From Branchiostoma floridae (Eukaryota > Chordata > Leptocardii > Amphioxiformes > Branchiostomatidae): DNA of 64,000 nt. The position numbers were made by a program, and so were the translations under genes. Under the pieces are notes generated by a model. The model did no database searches and was not told the DNA's origin. It worked only from the letters and a program-made list of their open reading frames with translations. Of the stretch, positions 34,701-45,316 are shown one piece after another (within the stretch, counting starts at the first letter, position 1; the number at the start of each line of letters is the position of its first letter). Location: positions 1,190,309 to 1,254,308 of the forward strand of contig NC_049988.1 in NCBI RefSeq assembly GCF_000003815.2. The letters are read 5' to 3'.

Positions 34701-35895
34701 ATTTTCCTTGAAACATGTCCGTTGGAATATCGTCTGACAGCGAGGCGGCGACGTACGGTAGGGATATAAGACCGTCAACAACGCACGTCACGGCAGCGCA
34801 GCGAAGGTACTAGCGCTATAAAGAAGCGCTTCAGCTTCGGATGGCAAACCGGACGATAGTTATAAGTACTGTTGAGCTGAGTAAAGTTTGTTGTTTATGA
34901 GTTTTTAGTTGTCTTTGACTCTTTGACCCGAAATACTGCTAAGTTAAACTGCTGAAAAGAAGTTAAGTGACTGCTACGATTATCGTAGATATGGCCCTAA
35001 AAACTGATAGAATAAGCCTTCTGATTAGCCTAAAATGCAAGAGCTTAAGGGGGGCTTCGCCCCCCTGGGCCGCCCCCCCCCCCTGGACCCCGGCCCCCTG
35101 CCCCGACGCTGTGACAAAATCATGGCGAGAACACCGCGCCGGGCGCCCCGGCCGCCGCCGCCCCGCCGCCACCGCCGCCGCCCCGACTCAGTCTGAACAA
35201 TGTTTGGATGGCTCATGGTAAAGCTGGCTTGTGCAGGTTGCAAAACCTATAGCTTAAACAAAATCAAGGAAAGTATTGAAACAAATACTTAGAACTGACC
35301 TAGACCGAGACACATTTTGATACTTTGGGGGCATTAAATTTCATTCTACCTGCGCTCAATTTCATTCTACCTTCCTTGAATTTGATTGCAAAGGGTGCCG
35401 ATATTCGACAAAATAAAGTCAAAGCTCTGTGAATTTCTTGATCTCTTATTACTTCTTGGCAAAATGAATTCCACAAATCATTCAGAGGACGGCTTCTGGC
35501 TCAATTCAGGCCGTCTAAAGCAAGATGAAGTCATCATTTGACGGGCGGACACTTCCGTGTTGCTTAGCAGCGGTCGTTGACCTCGTTCGAACACCATGTT
35601 CCATATCTCCCGGGCGGGTTCCATAGCTACCGGTCGTTGACCTCGGGTCCTTGGAACGTAGTTCCAAAGTTCTATTGGGGCTCGAAAGTTCGATTTTGTG
35701 TTAAAATTGCTAGTTTTTTCACCCTTTTTTGCCCCATAAAATCATTTTTTGGTATCTTTAGGGGACCAAATGACCAAGGTGCAGTGTCTTATGTGCCGAC
35801 CTACCAGCTTGCTGAATTACGAGATATTCCAAGGTCTAGTTTCGGAGATATTCATGTTTTTTATTTGTGCGGAAAAGAAGAAGAAACAGAGCAAA
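31794..35895. repeat. Copy 2 of the large tandem duplication
   Basis: See copy 1 for the anchors. It differs by a 1.38-kb insertion at 33811-35189. A 34-bp phrase with TGTACCTTCTGTGAAGGTAA is repeated twice right after it (35900-35955). The same AGGTAACATT / AATGTTACCT inverted pair opens both copies, so the unit may have started as a mobile element. Confidence 0.8.
33811..35189. mobile_element. 1.38-kb insertion in duplication copy 2
   Basis: Present in copy 2 but absent at the matching place in copy 1 (about 31090-31100). It is GC-richer than its surroundings. Contents are an inverted CGCTACGCTG / CAGCGTAGCG pair (33868-33900), a TATA-like ATATAAG (34765), AAGGGGGGCTTCGCCCCCCT (35046-35065, a perfect hairpin) and a CCGCCGCC run to 35185. 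No recognisable protein. The superfamily is unknown. Confidence 0.5.
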
Positions 35896-36195
35896 AACAG
35901 TATGTACCTTCTGTGAAGGTAACATAACAATATGTACCTTCTGTGAAGGTAACATAATTATATGGCAATGTCACAAGTACAAATACGTATCAAAAGAATT
36001 TTAAAATGCTTCACTTATGTTTTTTTATTCCTTTTGTCACAAGATTCAGGAGAACGTAATTCATAGTGTTAGAAAAAGATAGTTACAAATAAATAGTATC
36101 GCCAACTGACATGCACTTATTAAACAGCTTGACACACAAGCTCATCAGTTAGCGACTTGTATTTTTCACACTATGTGATTATAAGCATTACGTAC

Positions 36196-36309
36196 CGATT
36201 TCACAATGTAGACCCTCCCAGCCAGACCCACATTCGCACGTGTAGCTGTTTAGTTCGTCATGGCACGTGGCACCGTTCTGACATGGATCAGAGGTGCATT
36301 CAACGATTT
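36196..36309 (-). CDS. EGF exon 31 of the array (closest to the stalk)
   Basis: One complete six-cysteine EGF domain, 114 bp, phase 1-1. It starts [20 protein letters not shown], so the calcium-binding D-x-[DN]-E-C motif is lost (I-V-E-C). The O-glucose (C-x-S-x-P-C) and O-fucose (C-x4-T-C) sites remain. Its donor is GTACGT rather than the usual GTAAAT. Confidence 0.85.
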
Positions 36310-36495
36310 CTACAGATTCAAAACAATAGTCAGTCCGACTACTTTCATGTATCAAAAGATCAACGTTACAAACTTAAGGTCGTACAGAAGGTTGCATGAG
36401 TAGAGCATTTATCTGTGCATTCAACGGCAGAAAATTAGTCACAAGGTTTGGTCTTGTTTGCAGAAACATCAGGTATTAGCTATCTTTTAAACTAC

Positions 36496-36609
36496 CGTCT
36501 TCGCAGTGTGTATCCTTCAAATCCGCACATTCACACAAGTCATGTAGCTGTTCTGTTTATGTTTATGCGACAGGTGTCACCGTTTTTACTGGATCACACT
36601 CGTCTGCAT
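36496..36609 (-). pseudogene. Dead EGF exon
   Basis: Keeps the 114-bp spacing and splice-site positions, but the frame after DADECD is broken by small deletions and reaches a stop. Only D-A-D-E-C and a later C-E-C-like stretch are recognisable. Confidence 0.75.
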
Positions 36610-36780
36610 CTACACAAAAGGCTTCTAGTAAACCAGGTAACTAAGACCTACGTAATACTATACTTTAAACAACCCCCACCCCAAAAACACTTTCCCCTTA
36701 ATCTACGGTAGTACTTTTGTTTAACTTGACAACATAGACTCGTTTAATGAATATTATAACGTCATCACGAGTACTAGTAC

Positions 36781-36894
36781 CTATGTCGCAATGTGTGCCC
36801 TCCCAGCCAATAACACATTCACACGTGTAGCTGTTCAGTTCGTCATGACACGTGGCACCGTTCTGACAGGGGTCGGAGGAACAGTCATTGGTGT
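36781..36894 (-). CDS. EGF exon 30
   Basis: Complete domain starting [16 protein letters not shown]. The fourth position of the calcium motif is D instead of E. It ends [12 protein letters not shown]. Donor CATAG|GTACTA. Confidence 0.85.
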
Positions 36895-37085
36895 CTGTAG
36901 GAGTTAGAACAATAAAAAGAGATAAAATATGTAAACATATTCAGTGTATTATCTTCGCATACGAGCCTATTTTAGTAGAATCTTGTACCAGATATTGACA
37001 GAGCATTTTCAAAGAATAACAAAAAAATCGAATGTCTTCTGTATACAAGGCAAAGTAGCTAAAATCCTAAAATACTGCCATTTAC

Positions 37086-37199
37086 CAATATCACAATGCA
37101 GACCCTCCCAGCCAGCCACACATTCACACGTGTAGCTGTTCAGTCCGTCATGACACGTGGCACCGTTCTTACATGGGTTGGATAAACACTCATCCGTCT
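37086..37199 (-). CDS. EGF exon 29
   Basis: [20 protein letters not shown]; complete six cysteines, calcium, O-glucose and O-fucose motifs present; ends [11 protein letters not shown]. Confidence 0.88.
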
Positions 37200-37446
37200 C
37201 TGTACATAATAGAACAAAAAATACAACATTTATCGCGAGAAATGCCAACAGACTTTATACTTGTCTGTGCAATAATTATAGCTTATTATATGTTAAAACT
37301 TTTGTCTAATATTCAATCAACGGAATACAAAATAAATTTCAAAAATGACTTAACAACAATACCAATCCGTCCTTAGCGTTGTTTTATCATAACCGTGCCT
37401 GATTCATTCTAGTATATTAAATATGAAAGGCATTGTCATTATTTAC

Positions 37447-37560
37447 CGATGTCACAATGAGTGCCCTCCCAGCCAGCCACACATGCACACGTGTAGCTGT
37501 TCAGTTCGTCATGACACGTGGCACCGTTCTGACATGGGTCAGAGGAACACTCGTCGCTGT
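37447..37560 (-). CDS. EGF exon 28 (first exon of block copy 2)
   Basis: [16 protein letters not shown], ends [13 protein letters not shown]. Nearly identical to the exon at 38807-38920, its partner in the four-exon duplication. Confidence 0.88.
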
Positions 37561-37708
37561 CTGTAGGAGAGAGAACAATATATAATATGTAAACAGATTC
37601 AGTGCATTATATTTGCATACAAAAATATGGTACCAGACATTGTAAGAGCAAGTTTTAAAAAATAAATCTTCCGAATTCAACATAAATAGCTAGAATACTG
37701 CCATTTAC

Positions 37709-37822
37709 CAATATCACAATGCAGACCCTCCCAGCCATTCGAACATGCACACGTGTAGCTGTTCAGTCCGTCATGACACGTGGCATCGTTGTTACATGGG
37801 TTGGATAAACACTCATCCGTCT
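37709..37822 (-). CDS. EGF exon 27
   Basis: [16 protein letters not shown]; the O-fucose consensus is kept with an unusual NNDA filling; ends [13 protein letters not shown]. Partner of 39085-39198. Confidence 0.88.
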
Positions 37823-38072
37823 CTGTACAAAACAGTATAAATACAACATCTAACGCGTAAAGAAAATGTCAACAGACTTTAACATTGTGTATGCAAGGAT
37901 TCCAGTTTATTATATGTTAAACCTTTTGTTTAATATTCAATTACAGCAGTACAAAATAAATTTCACAAATGACTTAACAACAGTAACATTTTGTCCTCAT
38001 CGTTGTTATATTATAACATAGACATGTTTAATTTCTAAATCTTTAAATATCAAAGCTATTTTCATTACTTAC

Positions 38073-38186
38073 CGATGTCACAATGAACACCCTCCCAGCC
38101 ATCCACACATGCACACGTGTAACTGTTCAGTCCGTCATGACACGTGGCACCGTTCTTACATGGGTCAGAGGAACACTCATCCGTTT
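38073..38186 (-). CDS. EGF exon 26
   Basis: [16 protein letters not shown], ends [13 protein letters not shown]. Partner of 39453-39566. Confidence 0.88.
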
Positions 38187-38440
38187 CTGTACAAAATAGA
38201 ACGATAAACACAAAATTTAATGTGTGAAGAAAATGTGAAAAGGCCTGTAACTTTATTTTTGTCTGTAACTTTGACTTTATTATATGTTAAAACTTATGTC
38301 GAATATCCAATTAAAGGGATACAAAAGGAATTCAAAAATGACTTAACAGCAGTTGCAGTTCGTCTTGAGCGTCGTTATATCATAATCGTGCCAGTTTATT
38401 TTCTAATTATTTGAATATTAAAGGCATTTCTATTATTTAC

Positions 38441-38554
38441 CGATGTCACAATGTATGCCCTCCCAGCCATCCACACATGCACACGTGTAACTGTTTAGCT
38501 CGTCATGACATGTGGCGCCGTTCTGACACGGATTGGAGGAACACTCATCCGTTT
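38441..38554 (-). CDS. EGF exon 25
   Basis: [16 protein letters not shown], ends CVDGWEGIHCDIG. The protein is identical to that of its partner 39817-39930, indicating recent duplication or conversion. Confidence 0.88.
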
Positions 38555-38806
38555 CTGTACAAAATAGAACGATAAATACAAAATTTAATGTAAAGAAAAT
38601 GTGAAAAGGCCTGTAAGTTTATTTTGTCTGTAACTTTGACTTTATTATATGTTAAAAAAATTGGCGAATATCCAATTAAAGGGATACAAAAGAAATTTAA
38701 AAAGGACTTAGCAGCAGTTACAATTCGTCTTAATTGTCGTTATATCATAACCGTGCCAGTTTATTTTTCTAATTATTTGAATATGAAAGGCATTTTCATT
38801 ATTTAC

Positions 38807-38920
38807 CGATGTCACAATGAGTGCCCTCCCAGCCAGCCACACATGCACACGTGTAGCTGTTCAGTTCGTCATGACACGTGGCACCGTTCTGACATGGGTC
38901 AGAGGAACACTCATCGGTGT
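38807..38920 (-). CDS. EGF exon 24 (first exon of block copy 1)
   Basis: [16 protein letters not shown], ends [13 protein letters not shown]. Confidence 0.88.
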
Positions 38921-39084
38921 CTGTAGGAGAGAGAACAATATATAATATGTAAACAGATTCAGTGCATTATATTTGCATACAAAAGTATAGTGTAAAATAT
39001 TGTACCAGACATTGTAAGAGCAAGTTTTAAAAAAGAAATCTTCCGAATTCAACAAATACCGAATTCTAAAATACTGCCGTTTAC

Positions 39085-39198
39085 CGATTTTACAATGTAG
39101 ACCCTCCCAGCCATCCACACATTCACACGTGTAGCTGTTCAGTCCGTCATGACACGTGGAATTGTTCTTACATGGGTCGGATAAACACTCATCCGTCT
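39085..39198 (-). CDS. EGF exon 23
   Basis: ETDECLSDPCKNNSTC; NNS creates a possible N-glycosylation site and Ser remains at the O-fucose position +1; ends [11 protein letters not shown]. Confidence 0.88.
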
Positions 39199-39452
39199 CT
39201 GTACAAAATAGTATAAATACAACATCTAACGCGTAAAGAAAATGTCAACAGACTTTATAATTGTGTATGCAATGATTCGAGTTTATTAATATTATGTTAA
39301 ACCTTTTGTTTAATATTCAATTACAGCAGTACAAAATAAATTTCAAAAATGACTTAACAACAGTAACAAATTGTCCTTATCGTTGTTATATCATAACATA
39401 GACATGTTTAATTTCTAATTCTTTAAATATCAAAGCTATTTTCAGTATTTAC

Positions 39453-39566
39453 CGATGTCACAATGAGCACCCTCCCAGCCATCCACACATGCACACGTGT
39501 AACTGTTTAGTCCGTCATGACACGTGGCACCGTTCTGACAGGGGTCAGAGGAACACTCATCCGTTT
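39453..39566 (-). CDS. EGF exon 22
   Basis: [16 protein letters not shown], ends [13 protein letters not shown]. Confidence 0.88.
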
Positions 39567-39816
39567 CTGTACAAAATACAACGATAAATACATTTAATGT
39601 GTGAAGAAAATGTGGAATGGCTTGTAACTTTAGTGTTGTCTGTAACTTTGATTTTATTATGTTAAAACTTTTTTCGAATATTCATTTAAAGGGATACAAA
39701 AGAAATTAAAAAAGGACTTAGCAGCAGTTACAATTTGTTTTAAGTGTTGTTATATCATAACCGTGCCAGTTTATTTTTCTAATTATTTGAATATTAAAGG
39801 CATTTTCATTATTTAC

Positions 39817-39930
39817 CGATGTCACAATGTATGCCCTCCCAGCCATCCACACATGCACACGTGTAGCTGTTTAGTTCGTCATGACACGTGGCACCGTTCT
39901 GACACGGGTTGGAAGAACACTCATCCGTTT
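39817..39930 (-). CDS. EGF exon 21
   Basis: [16 protein letters not shown], ends CVDGWEGIHCDIG. Confidence 0.88.
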
Positions 39931-40189
39931 CTGTACAAAATAGAACAATAAATACAGCATTTAACGCGTGGAAAAAGTCAACAGGTTTGTAACTTTATCT
40001 TTGTAATTGTCAGTGCAATGATTTATTTTTTGTTAAAAGTTCTCTCGTATATCTACTTAAAGCAATGCAAAAAAAAATTGCAAATGTACATAATAGTAGT
40101 TACAACAATTCGTCATTAGTTTTGTTATATCATAAACGTGTAAGTTTATTTTCTAGTAATTTGAAGATTAAGGGCATTTTATCATTTAC

Positions 40190-40303
40190 CGATGTCACAA
40201 TTATTGCCCTCCCAGCCAGCCACACATGCACACGTGTAGCTGTTCAGTCCGTCATGACACGTGGCACCGTTCTTACATGGGTCGGTGGAACACTCATCAG
40301 TGT
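40190..40303 (-). CDS. EGF exon 20
   Basis: [16 protein letters not shown]. The O-glucose serine is replaced by threonine (C-S-T-D-P-C), so that modification is probably lost. Ends [11 protein letters not shown]. Confidence 0.88.
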
Positions 40304-40442
40304 CTGTAGGATAGAGAACAATAAATAGAGATATCATTTGCTTTATGACGAGTAGTTAAAACATAAAACTAAAACAGAGATATGTAAGTACCCTTATTCT
40401 TATCTGTGTCCATTCGGTAGAAAGACAATTTGTTTGGTTTAC

Positions 40443-40556
40443 CGTTGTCACAATGTAGACCCTCCCACCCATCCCCGCATTCACACGTGTAGCTATTCGC
40501 TTCATCATGACAGGTGGCACCGTTCTGACATGGGTTGGATGAACACTCATTGGTGT
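40443..40556 (-). CDS. EGF exon 19 (EANSY subtype)
   Basis: [20 protein letters not shown], ends [13 protein letters not shown], donor AACG|GTAAAC. Belongs to a recurring subtype (see 41419, 51717, 56736, 58190) that follows a normal-type exon at about 250 bp. Confidence 0.88.
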
Positions 40557-40793
40557 CTGTACAAAAGAGAAAGATAAATACAACATTTAATGTGTGAAGA
40601 AAATGTGAAAAGGCTTGTAACTTTATTGTTGTCTTTAACTTTGATTCTATAATATGTTAAAACTTTTGTCGAATATTCATTTGAAGGGATACAAAATAAA
40701 TTACAGCAGTTACAATTCGTTTATAGCGTTGTTATATCGTAACCGTGCCAGTTTATTTACTATTTTTCATATCAAAGACATTTTATTATTTAC

Positions 40794-40907
40794 CGATGTC
40801 ACAATGCAGGCCCTCCCATCCAGCCACACATCCACACGTGTAGCTGTTCAGTCCGTCATGACACGTGGCACCGTTCTTACATGGGTCAGAGGAACACTCG
40901 TCGGTGT
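40794..40907 (-). CDS. EGF exon 18
   Basis: [16 protein letters not shown], then [16 protein letters not shown]. Complete. Confidence 0.88.
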
Positions 40908-41028
40908 CTGTAGTAGAGAGAGCAATAAAAAGGCATATTACATGCTTTATGGCTTTCAGTTGTAACCTGAAACCAAAATAGGGATATGTAAGTACTCTAA
41001 TTTTTATCAGTGCCCATTTGATAGAAAC

Positions 41029-41400
41029 TTTGAAACTTTATTCGAAAATCCATTAGTGACGTGCCCTAAGGCACGCCACTAATCTTCCTGGACTTCATAC
41101 ATATACACAGATAACACATACAGTGGACAATATTTACAAACATAGTTAAAAACAGTCATGATATATACACAATACGCAAGTTATGGAACAGCCAAGATCA
41201 TTTTTCCATACAGGAGACCAGGTCACAGAGATCAGTTTTGAAGGACCTTGAAGATAGGGCGGACTGTAGTGCTATAGGTAGCCGATTCCACATTGATGTT
41301 GCTCTATACCTGAAAGTTCTTTTTAAGGAGTTTGTTCTAGGTTTGTCCAACTTGAAAGTTCTACCTGAAGCAAAATGAGTGCTGTATTTGTGATAGAAGG
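41029..41400 (-). pseudogene. LINE 3' fragment inserted in an intron of the EGF gene
   Basis: On the minus strand about 41190-41395 reads [55 protein letters not shown]. The [12 protein letters not shown] motif is the usual end of many non-LTR reverse transcriptases. A non-coding tail to 41029 contains a GTGCCTTAGGGCAC hairpin. Severely 5'-truncated. Confidence 0.65.
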
Positions 41401-41418
41401 GCGATTTGTTTGGTTTAC

Positions 41419-41532
41419 CGTTGTCACAATGTAGACCCTCCCACCCATCCTCGCATTCACACGTGTAGCTGTTCGCTACATCATGACAGGTGGCACCGTT
41501 CTGACATGGATTGGATGAACACTCATCGGTGT
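41419..41532 (-). CDS. EGF exon 17 (EANSY subtype)
   Basis: [20 protein letters not shown], ends [13 protein letters not shown]. Last EGF exon before the 9.5-kb transposon in the next intron. Confidence 0.88.
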
Positions 41533-41821
41533 CTGTACAAAAGAGAACATGTAATATATATTATCTTACGCGTAAGGAAAATGTCAACATGTTTATAAAT
41601 TTATCTTTGCCAACGTAATGATAGGAGTTTTTTTTATGTAAATGGTTTTTCTTTAAATATTCAATAAAAAAATACAAAATAATTTTACAACGGACTTATA
41701 ATAACATACATATTTTGAAGCAAATAGTGCAAAAAACAAATAATGTTGTTTATAATAATCATTATTCTTCCCGTCATTCACACAGTCGTGTATTTGTTAC
41801 AGCAGTCACAACAATGCGTCC

Positions 41822-41825
41822 TTAA
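41822..41825. other. Left TTAA target duplication of the 9.5-kb element
   Basis: GCGTCC-TTAA followed by CACTTTATTA. The same TTAA recurs at 51371-51374. Joining the outer flanks gives an intron closely matching 57165-57220. Confidence 0.85.
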
Positions 41826-42117
41826 CACTTTATTAGTCGCAATAAAAAATGGGAAAACCCGGCGGCAATCATGCGGGATCGCCCGGTGACATTGTCCCAT
41901 CTCCCGGCAACGCGGAATTGCTGTCCGTAAGTGCCAGCGGCGGTGTTGGGACCATGCCTCCCCGAAAGATGACCGAGCAAGTTGTGGTGGGTCCCGGGAG
42001 CTAGTGAGTTCATGGGCCGGCGAGAGCTGTGAAACTCCGGCGGCGATTATGCGGGGTCGCCCACCCGATGCTAGCCTTGCAATGTCCGTCACGGGCTCTA
42101 GATCGGGCGGCGAGAGC

Positions 42118-42440
42118 CGTGCTAAGTATGCCTCCAATGTTGGTCGGGCCCGTTGCCGATCAAGACCGCGGAGACACGCCGGCGGGGGCAGTGGCCGGCA
42201 CGCAGAGCAAGGTCGCTCGGTAATGCCCGACAGGCGGACTCGCCGGTAAGGACTCCTCCAATCTTGATCGGGCCCGTTGCCGATCGAGAGCGCGGGGACT
42301 CGCCTGCGGGGGCAGTGGCCGGCACGCCGAGCAAGGCCGCTCGGTAATGCCCGGCAGGCGGGCTCGCTGGCAGAGACTCCTCCAATGTTGGTTGGTGCCG
42401 TTGATGACCGAGAGCTGTGGCGAAACGCATGCTTTAGCGG
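42118..42440. repeat. ~125-bp spacer-like repeat, array 1 (about 2.5 copies)
   Basis: Unit contains CTCCTCCAATGTTGGTCGGG, CCGTTGCCGAYCRAGA, CACGCCGGCGGGGGCAGTGG and CCGCTCGGTAATGCCCGGCA. Same unit as the arrays at 43885 and 46590. Confidence 0.9.
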
Positions 42441-42483
42441 ATGCCCAGGCCTCCAGGCGCCGAGGAGAAGCCCGTAAACTCTC

Positions 42484-43168
42484 CCGGTCGCGTAAGGCAG
42501 GTCCCCGGTCACGTAAGACAGGTCCCAGTGACCGCTTTGGCGGGCCGGGTGTCGGTGCCAAAGGCCGGTTGGCGCCGATCGGGGTCGACCGGGTCGGGTC
42601 CGGACAGCCGGCGGTGATCAGGTCACCAGGCCCCGGCACCCACCCCGTGGAGCATTTTTCAAAAAAGTGCTTTACAGGGTGTCTGACCATGTCGTGGCTC
42701 GCTCAATCTACCTTGAGAGAGTGGTCGTTTTTTGACTAGCTCGGCTTTCCGCGGAGCCTGACGGGTTTCTGCCGGTGGCTGTCGAGTCAGGGATGGATCG
42801 ACAGTGACCGTGGGTGTGCGGGGAACATGCCCACGGAGAGAAAAGTCGGGATGGTCCGGTGACTTTTCCCTCTCCGGCGGTGCCAACGGGCTCTGCACCG
42901 GCCGAGCTGTCAGCCGTGGGCGGGCGGTTTGTGTCTCCGGCTCCAGCCGACTTCGATCGCGGTGGTGGAGTTCCCGGGCCGTCAAGGCACGAGAGAACGA
43001 TGCTGCCGTGTCAGGTAGGTCCATGTGACCGCACTGGCGGACGAAGTAACGGCACACGGGGCCGGAGTGGACCGTACCGGCTCTGACTGTGTTGCAGACA
43101 TGGCGTAATACATTAAGTATTGGCTATGTATTAGCCTCTCTGCGCTGAGGCAAAACCCGTGACCGTCC
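42484..43168. repeat. 685-bp spacer-like unit, copy 1
   Basis: Starts CCGGTCGCGTAAGGCAGG and repeats at 43169 with very few differences. Includes the conserved CAAAAAAGTGCTTTACAGGG block at 42657. Confidence 0.9.
42653..42738 (+). promoter_or_regulatory. Spacer promoter/terminator-like block, copy 1 of 5
   Basis: T-tract TTTTTCAAAAAAGTGC, then TTTACAGGGTGTCTGACCAT, CTTGAGAGAGTGGTCG and TTTTTTGAC. The block recurs at 43338, 44253, 47967 and 48611 in otherwise different surroundings. Reiterated blocks of this kind in rDNA spacers are usually RNA polymerase I promoters or terminators; that role is inferred here. Confidence 0.4.
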
Positions 43169-43815
43169 CCGGTTGCGTAAGGCAGGTCCCCGGTCACGTA
43201 AGGCAGGTCCCAGTGACCGCTTTGGCGGGCCGGGTGTCGGTGCCAAAGGCCGGTTGGCGCCGATCGGGGTCGACCGGGTCGGGTCCGGACAGCCGGCGGT
43301 GATCAGGTCACCAGGCCCCGGCACCCACCCCGTGGAGCATTTTTCAAAAAAGTGCTTTACAGGGTGTCTGACCATGTCGTGGCTCGCTCAATCTACCTTG
43401 AGAGAGTGGTCGTTTTTTGACTAGCTCGGCTTTCCGCGGAGCCTGACGGGTTTCTGCCGGTGGCTGTCGAGTCCGGGATGGATCGACAGTGACCTTGGAT
43501 GTGCGGGGAACACGCCCACGGAGAGAAAAGTCGGGATGGTCCGGTGACTTTTCCCTCTCCGGCGGTGCCAACGGGCTCTGCACCGGCCGAGCTGTCAGCC
43601 GTGGGCGGGCGGTTTGTGTCTCCGGCTCCAGCCGACTTCGATCGCGGTGGTGGAGTTCCCGGGCCGTCAAGGCACGAGAGAACGATGCTGCCGTGTCAGG
43701 TAGGTCCATGTGACCGCACTGGCGGACGAAGTAACGGCACACGGGGCCGGAGTGGACTGTACCGGCCCTGATCGTGTTGCAGGCATGGCGTAATGCATTA
43801 AGTATTGGCTATGTA
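43169..43815. repeat. 685-bp spacer-like unit, copy 2
   Basis: Near-identical to copy 1; ends at about 43815 where GTAACCGAGACGGG begins unrelated sequence. Confidence 0.9.
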
Positions 43816-43884
43816 ACCGAGACGGGCCTGCTTGGCCGGCGGGGGACTTTTAACCCGGCACCCGAGGCCCACCCCTCTCGGTGG

Positions 43885-44180
43885 GGCTCGCCGGCAAGAA
43901 CTCCTCCAATGTTGGTCGGGCCCGTTGCCGATCAAGACCGCGGAGACACGCCGGCGGGGGCAGTGGCCGGCACGCCGAGCAAGGTCGCTCGGTAATGCCC
44001 GGCAGGCGGACTCGCCGGTAAGGACTCCTCCAATCTTGATCGGGCCCGTTGCCGACCGAGAGTGCGGGGCCTCGCCTGCGGGGGTAGTGGCCGGCACGCC
44101 GAGCAAGGCCGCTCGGTAATGCCCTGCAGGCTGGCTCGCTGGCAGAAACTCCTCCAATGTTGGTTGGTGCCGTTGATGAC
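43885..44180. repeat. ~125-bp spacer-like repeat, array 2 (about 2.5 copies)
   Basis: Very close to array 1, including the junction to GTTGGTTGGTGCCGTTGATG. The stretch 42118-44180 therefore looks like one larger unit duplicated. Confidence 0.9.
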
Positions 44181-44252
44181 CGAGAGCCGGGTCGGGTCCG
44201 GACAGCCGGCGGTGATCAGGTCACCAGGCCCCGACACCCACCCCGTGGAGCG

Positions 44253-44337
44253 TTTTTCAAAAAGGGCTCTACAGGGTGTCTGACCATGTCGTGGCTCGCT
44301 CAATCTATCTTGAGAGAGTGGTCGTTTTTTGACTGGC
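44253..44337 (+). promoter_or_regulatory. Spacer promoter-like block, copy 3, just upstream of the 18S leader
   Basis: CAAAAAGGGCTCTACAGGGT, then GTCTGACCATGTCGTGGC and CTTGAGAGAGTGGTCG. This is the copy nearest the 18S fragment, so it is the candidate pre-rRNA promoter or the terminator preceding it. Confidence 0.4.
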
Positions 44338-45316
44338 TCGGGAAACGGCAGCGAGTGGCGAGTGATCGCACACTCTCTCGCCAGTCGTTTTGCTGCCCCG
44401 CCGACCAGGCTGCCACTCCCAGCGAGGGCAGCCGGAGGTCGACATCCTACTTGTCGGCGGTTTCCATAAGTAGCACCTCGGACACTTCCTCCGCGGAGGC
44501 TGAGTCTGGGTCCACCGCCATTTCTACCTGCGTGCGAGCAAGCGTTGCCAAACAGTGTCTAATTGTGGCACACTTCGTTTTTGAGACAGGAGAGGTGAAG
44601 TGATACAGCCTGCATTCTTAGCCGCAAGACAAGTTCTTGTTGTCGTTGAGCAAGAACGTGAGCTCGTGGTATGGAGCGGGCGGTCCGCCCGCACCGAACC
44701 ACTCTTGGAACGTAGTCGGGCCCGTAAAAAGCGCGGGCCCCACGTTCGGGCGCCTTGAGTGCGCGCCCGTCGTTCCTACTTGCCTTTATGAGGCGCCAGT
44801 CGTTTTGCTACCCACTCCCCGCGAGGGCAGCCGGAGGTCGACAACCGGCTAGGAAGGCGGCCGTTCCTCCGTTCCTGCGGGCGAGGACGGCCGTGCCGAG
44901 GGCGTCCGGAAGCAGCGCCGGGGCCGGCCTCCGCGGAGGCAGCGCCCGGGTCAACCAGGGACCCAAACGGCGACGGCTCGCCCCTTCCGTCTGCGTGCGA
45001 GTACGCCTTGCGGTCTTGGCAGTTCGAGACCCGGCCGTCCGTCTGCTCGGCAGACGCGTCGGTCGTGAGAGTGCGGGACCGTTCCCTCGCGGGGACGGCT
45101 CGGGCGTTGAAGGGAAGCAACGATCAGGTGTGGTCGGGAGTTCTGCGCTCAGGCTCCCGTGGGTTTGCGGCACCGCTGCGCATTCCCAATTTACTGTAGC
45201 TACGGACTTTGGCGGTGGCGGTTCTCGGGTGCTTGGCGCGGTCCCGGTCGAGACGCCTAGAGCGTCTCCCGGAGCGACTGTGACGCCCGCCCGCCTTGCC
45301 ACCAGGGCGTCCTCGC
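44338..45316 (+). other. Probable 5' external transcribed spacer
   Basis: About 1 kb of GC-rich sequence directly upstream of the 18S 5' end. It contains a diverged internal duplication (CCAGTCGTTTTGCT..GAGGGCAGCCGGAGGTCGAC at 44380 and 44800). Assigned by position only. Confidence 0.55.
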
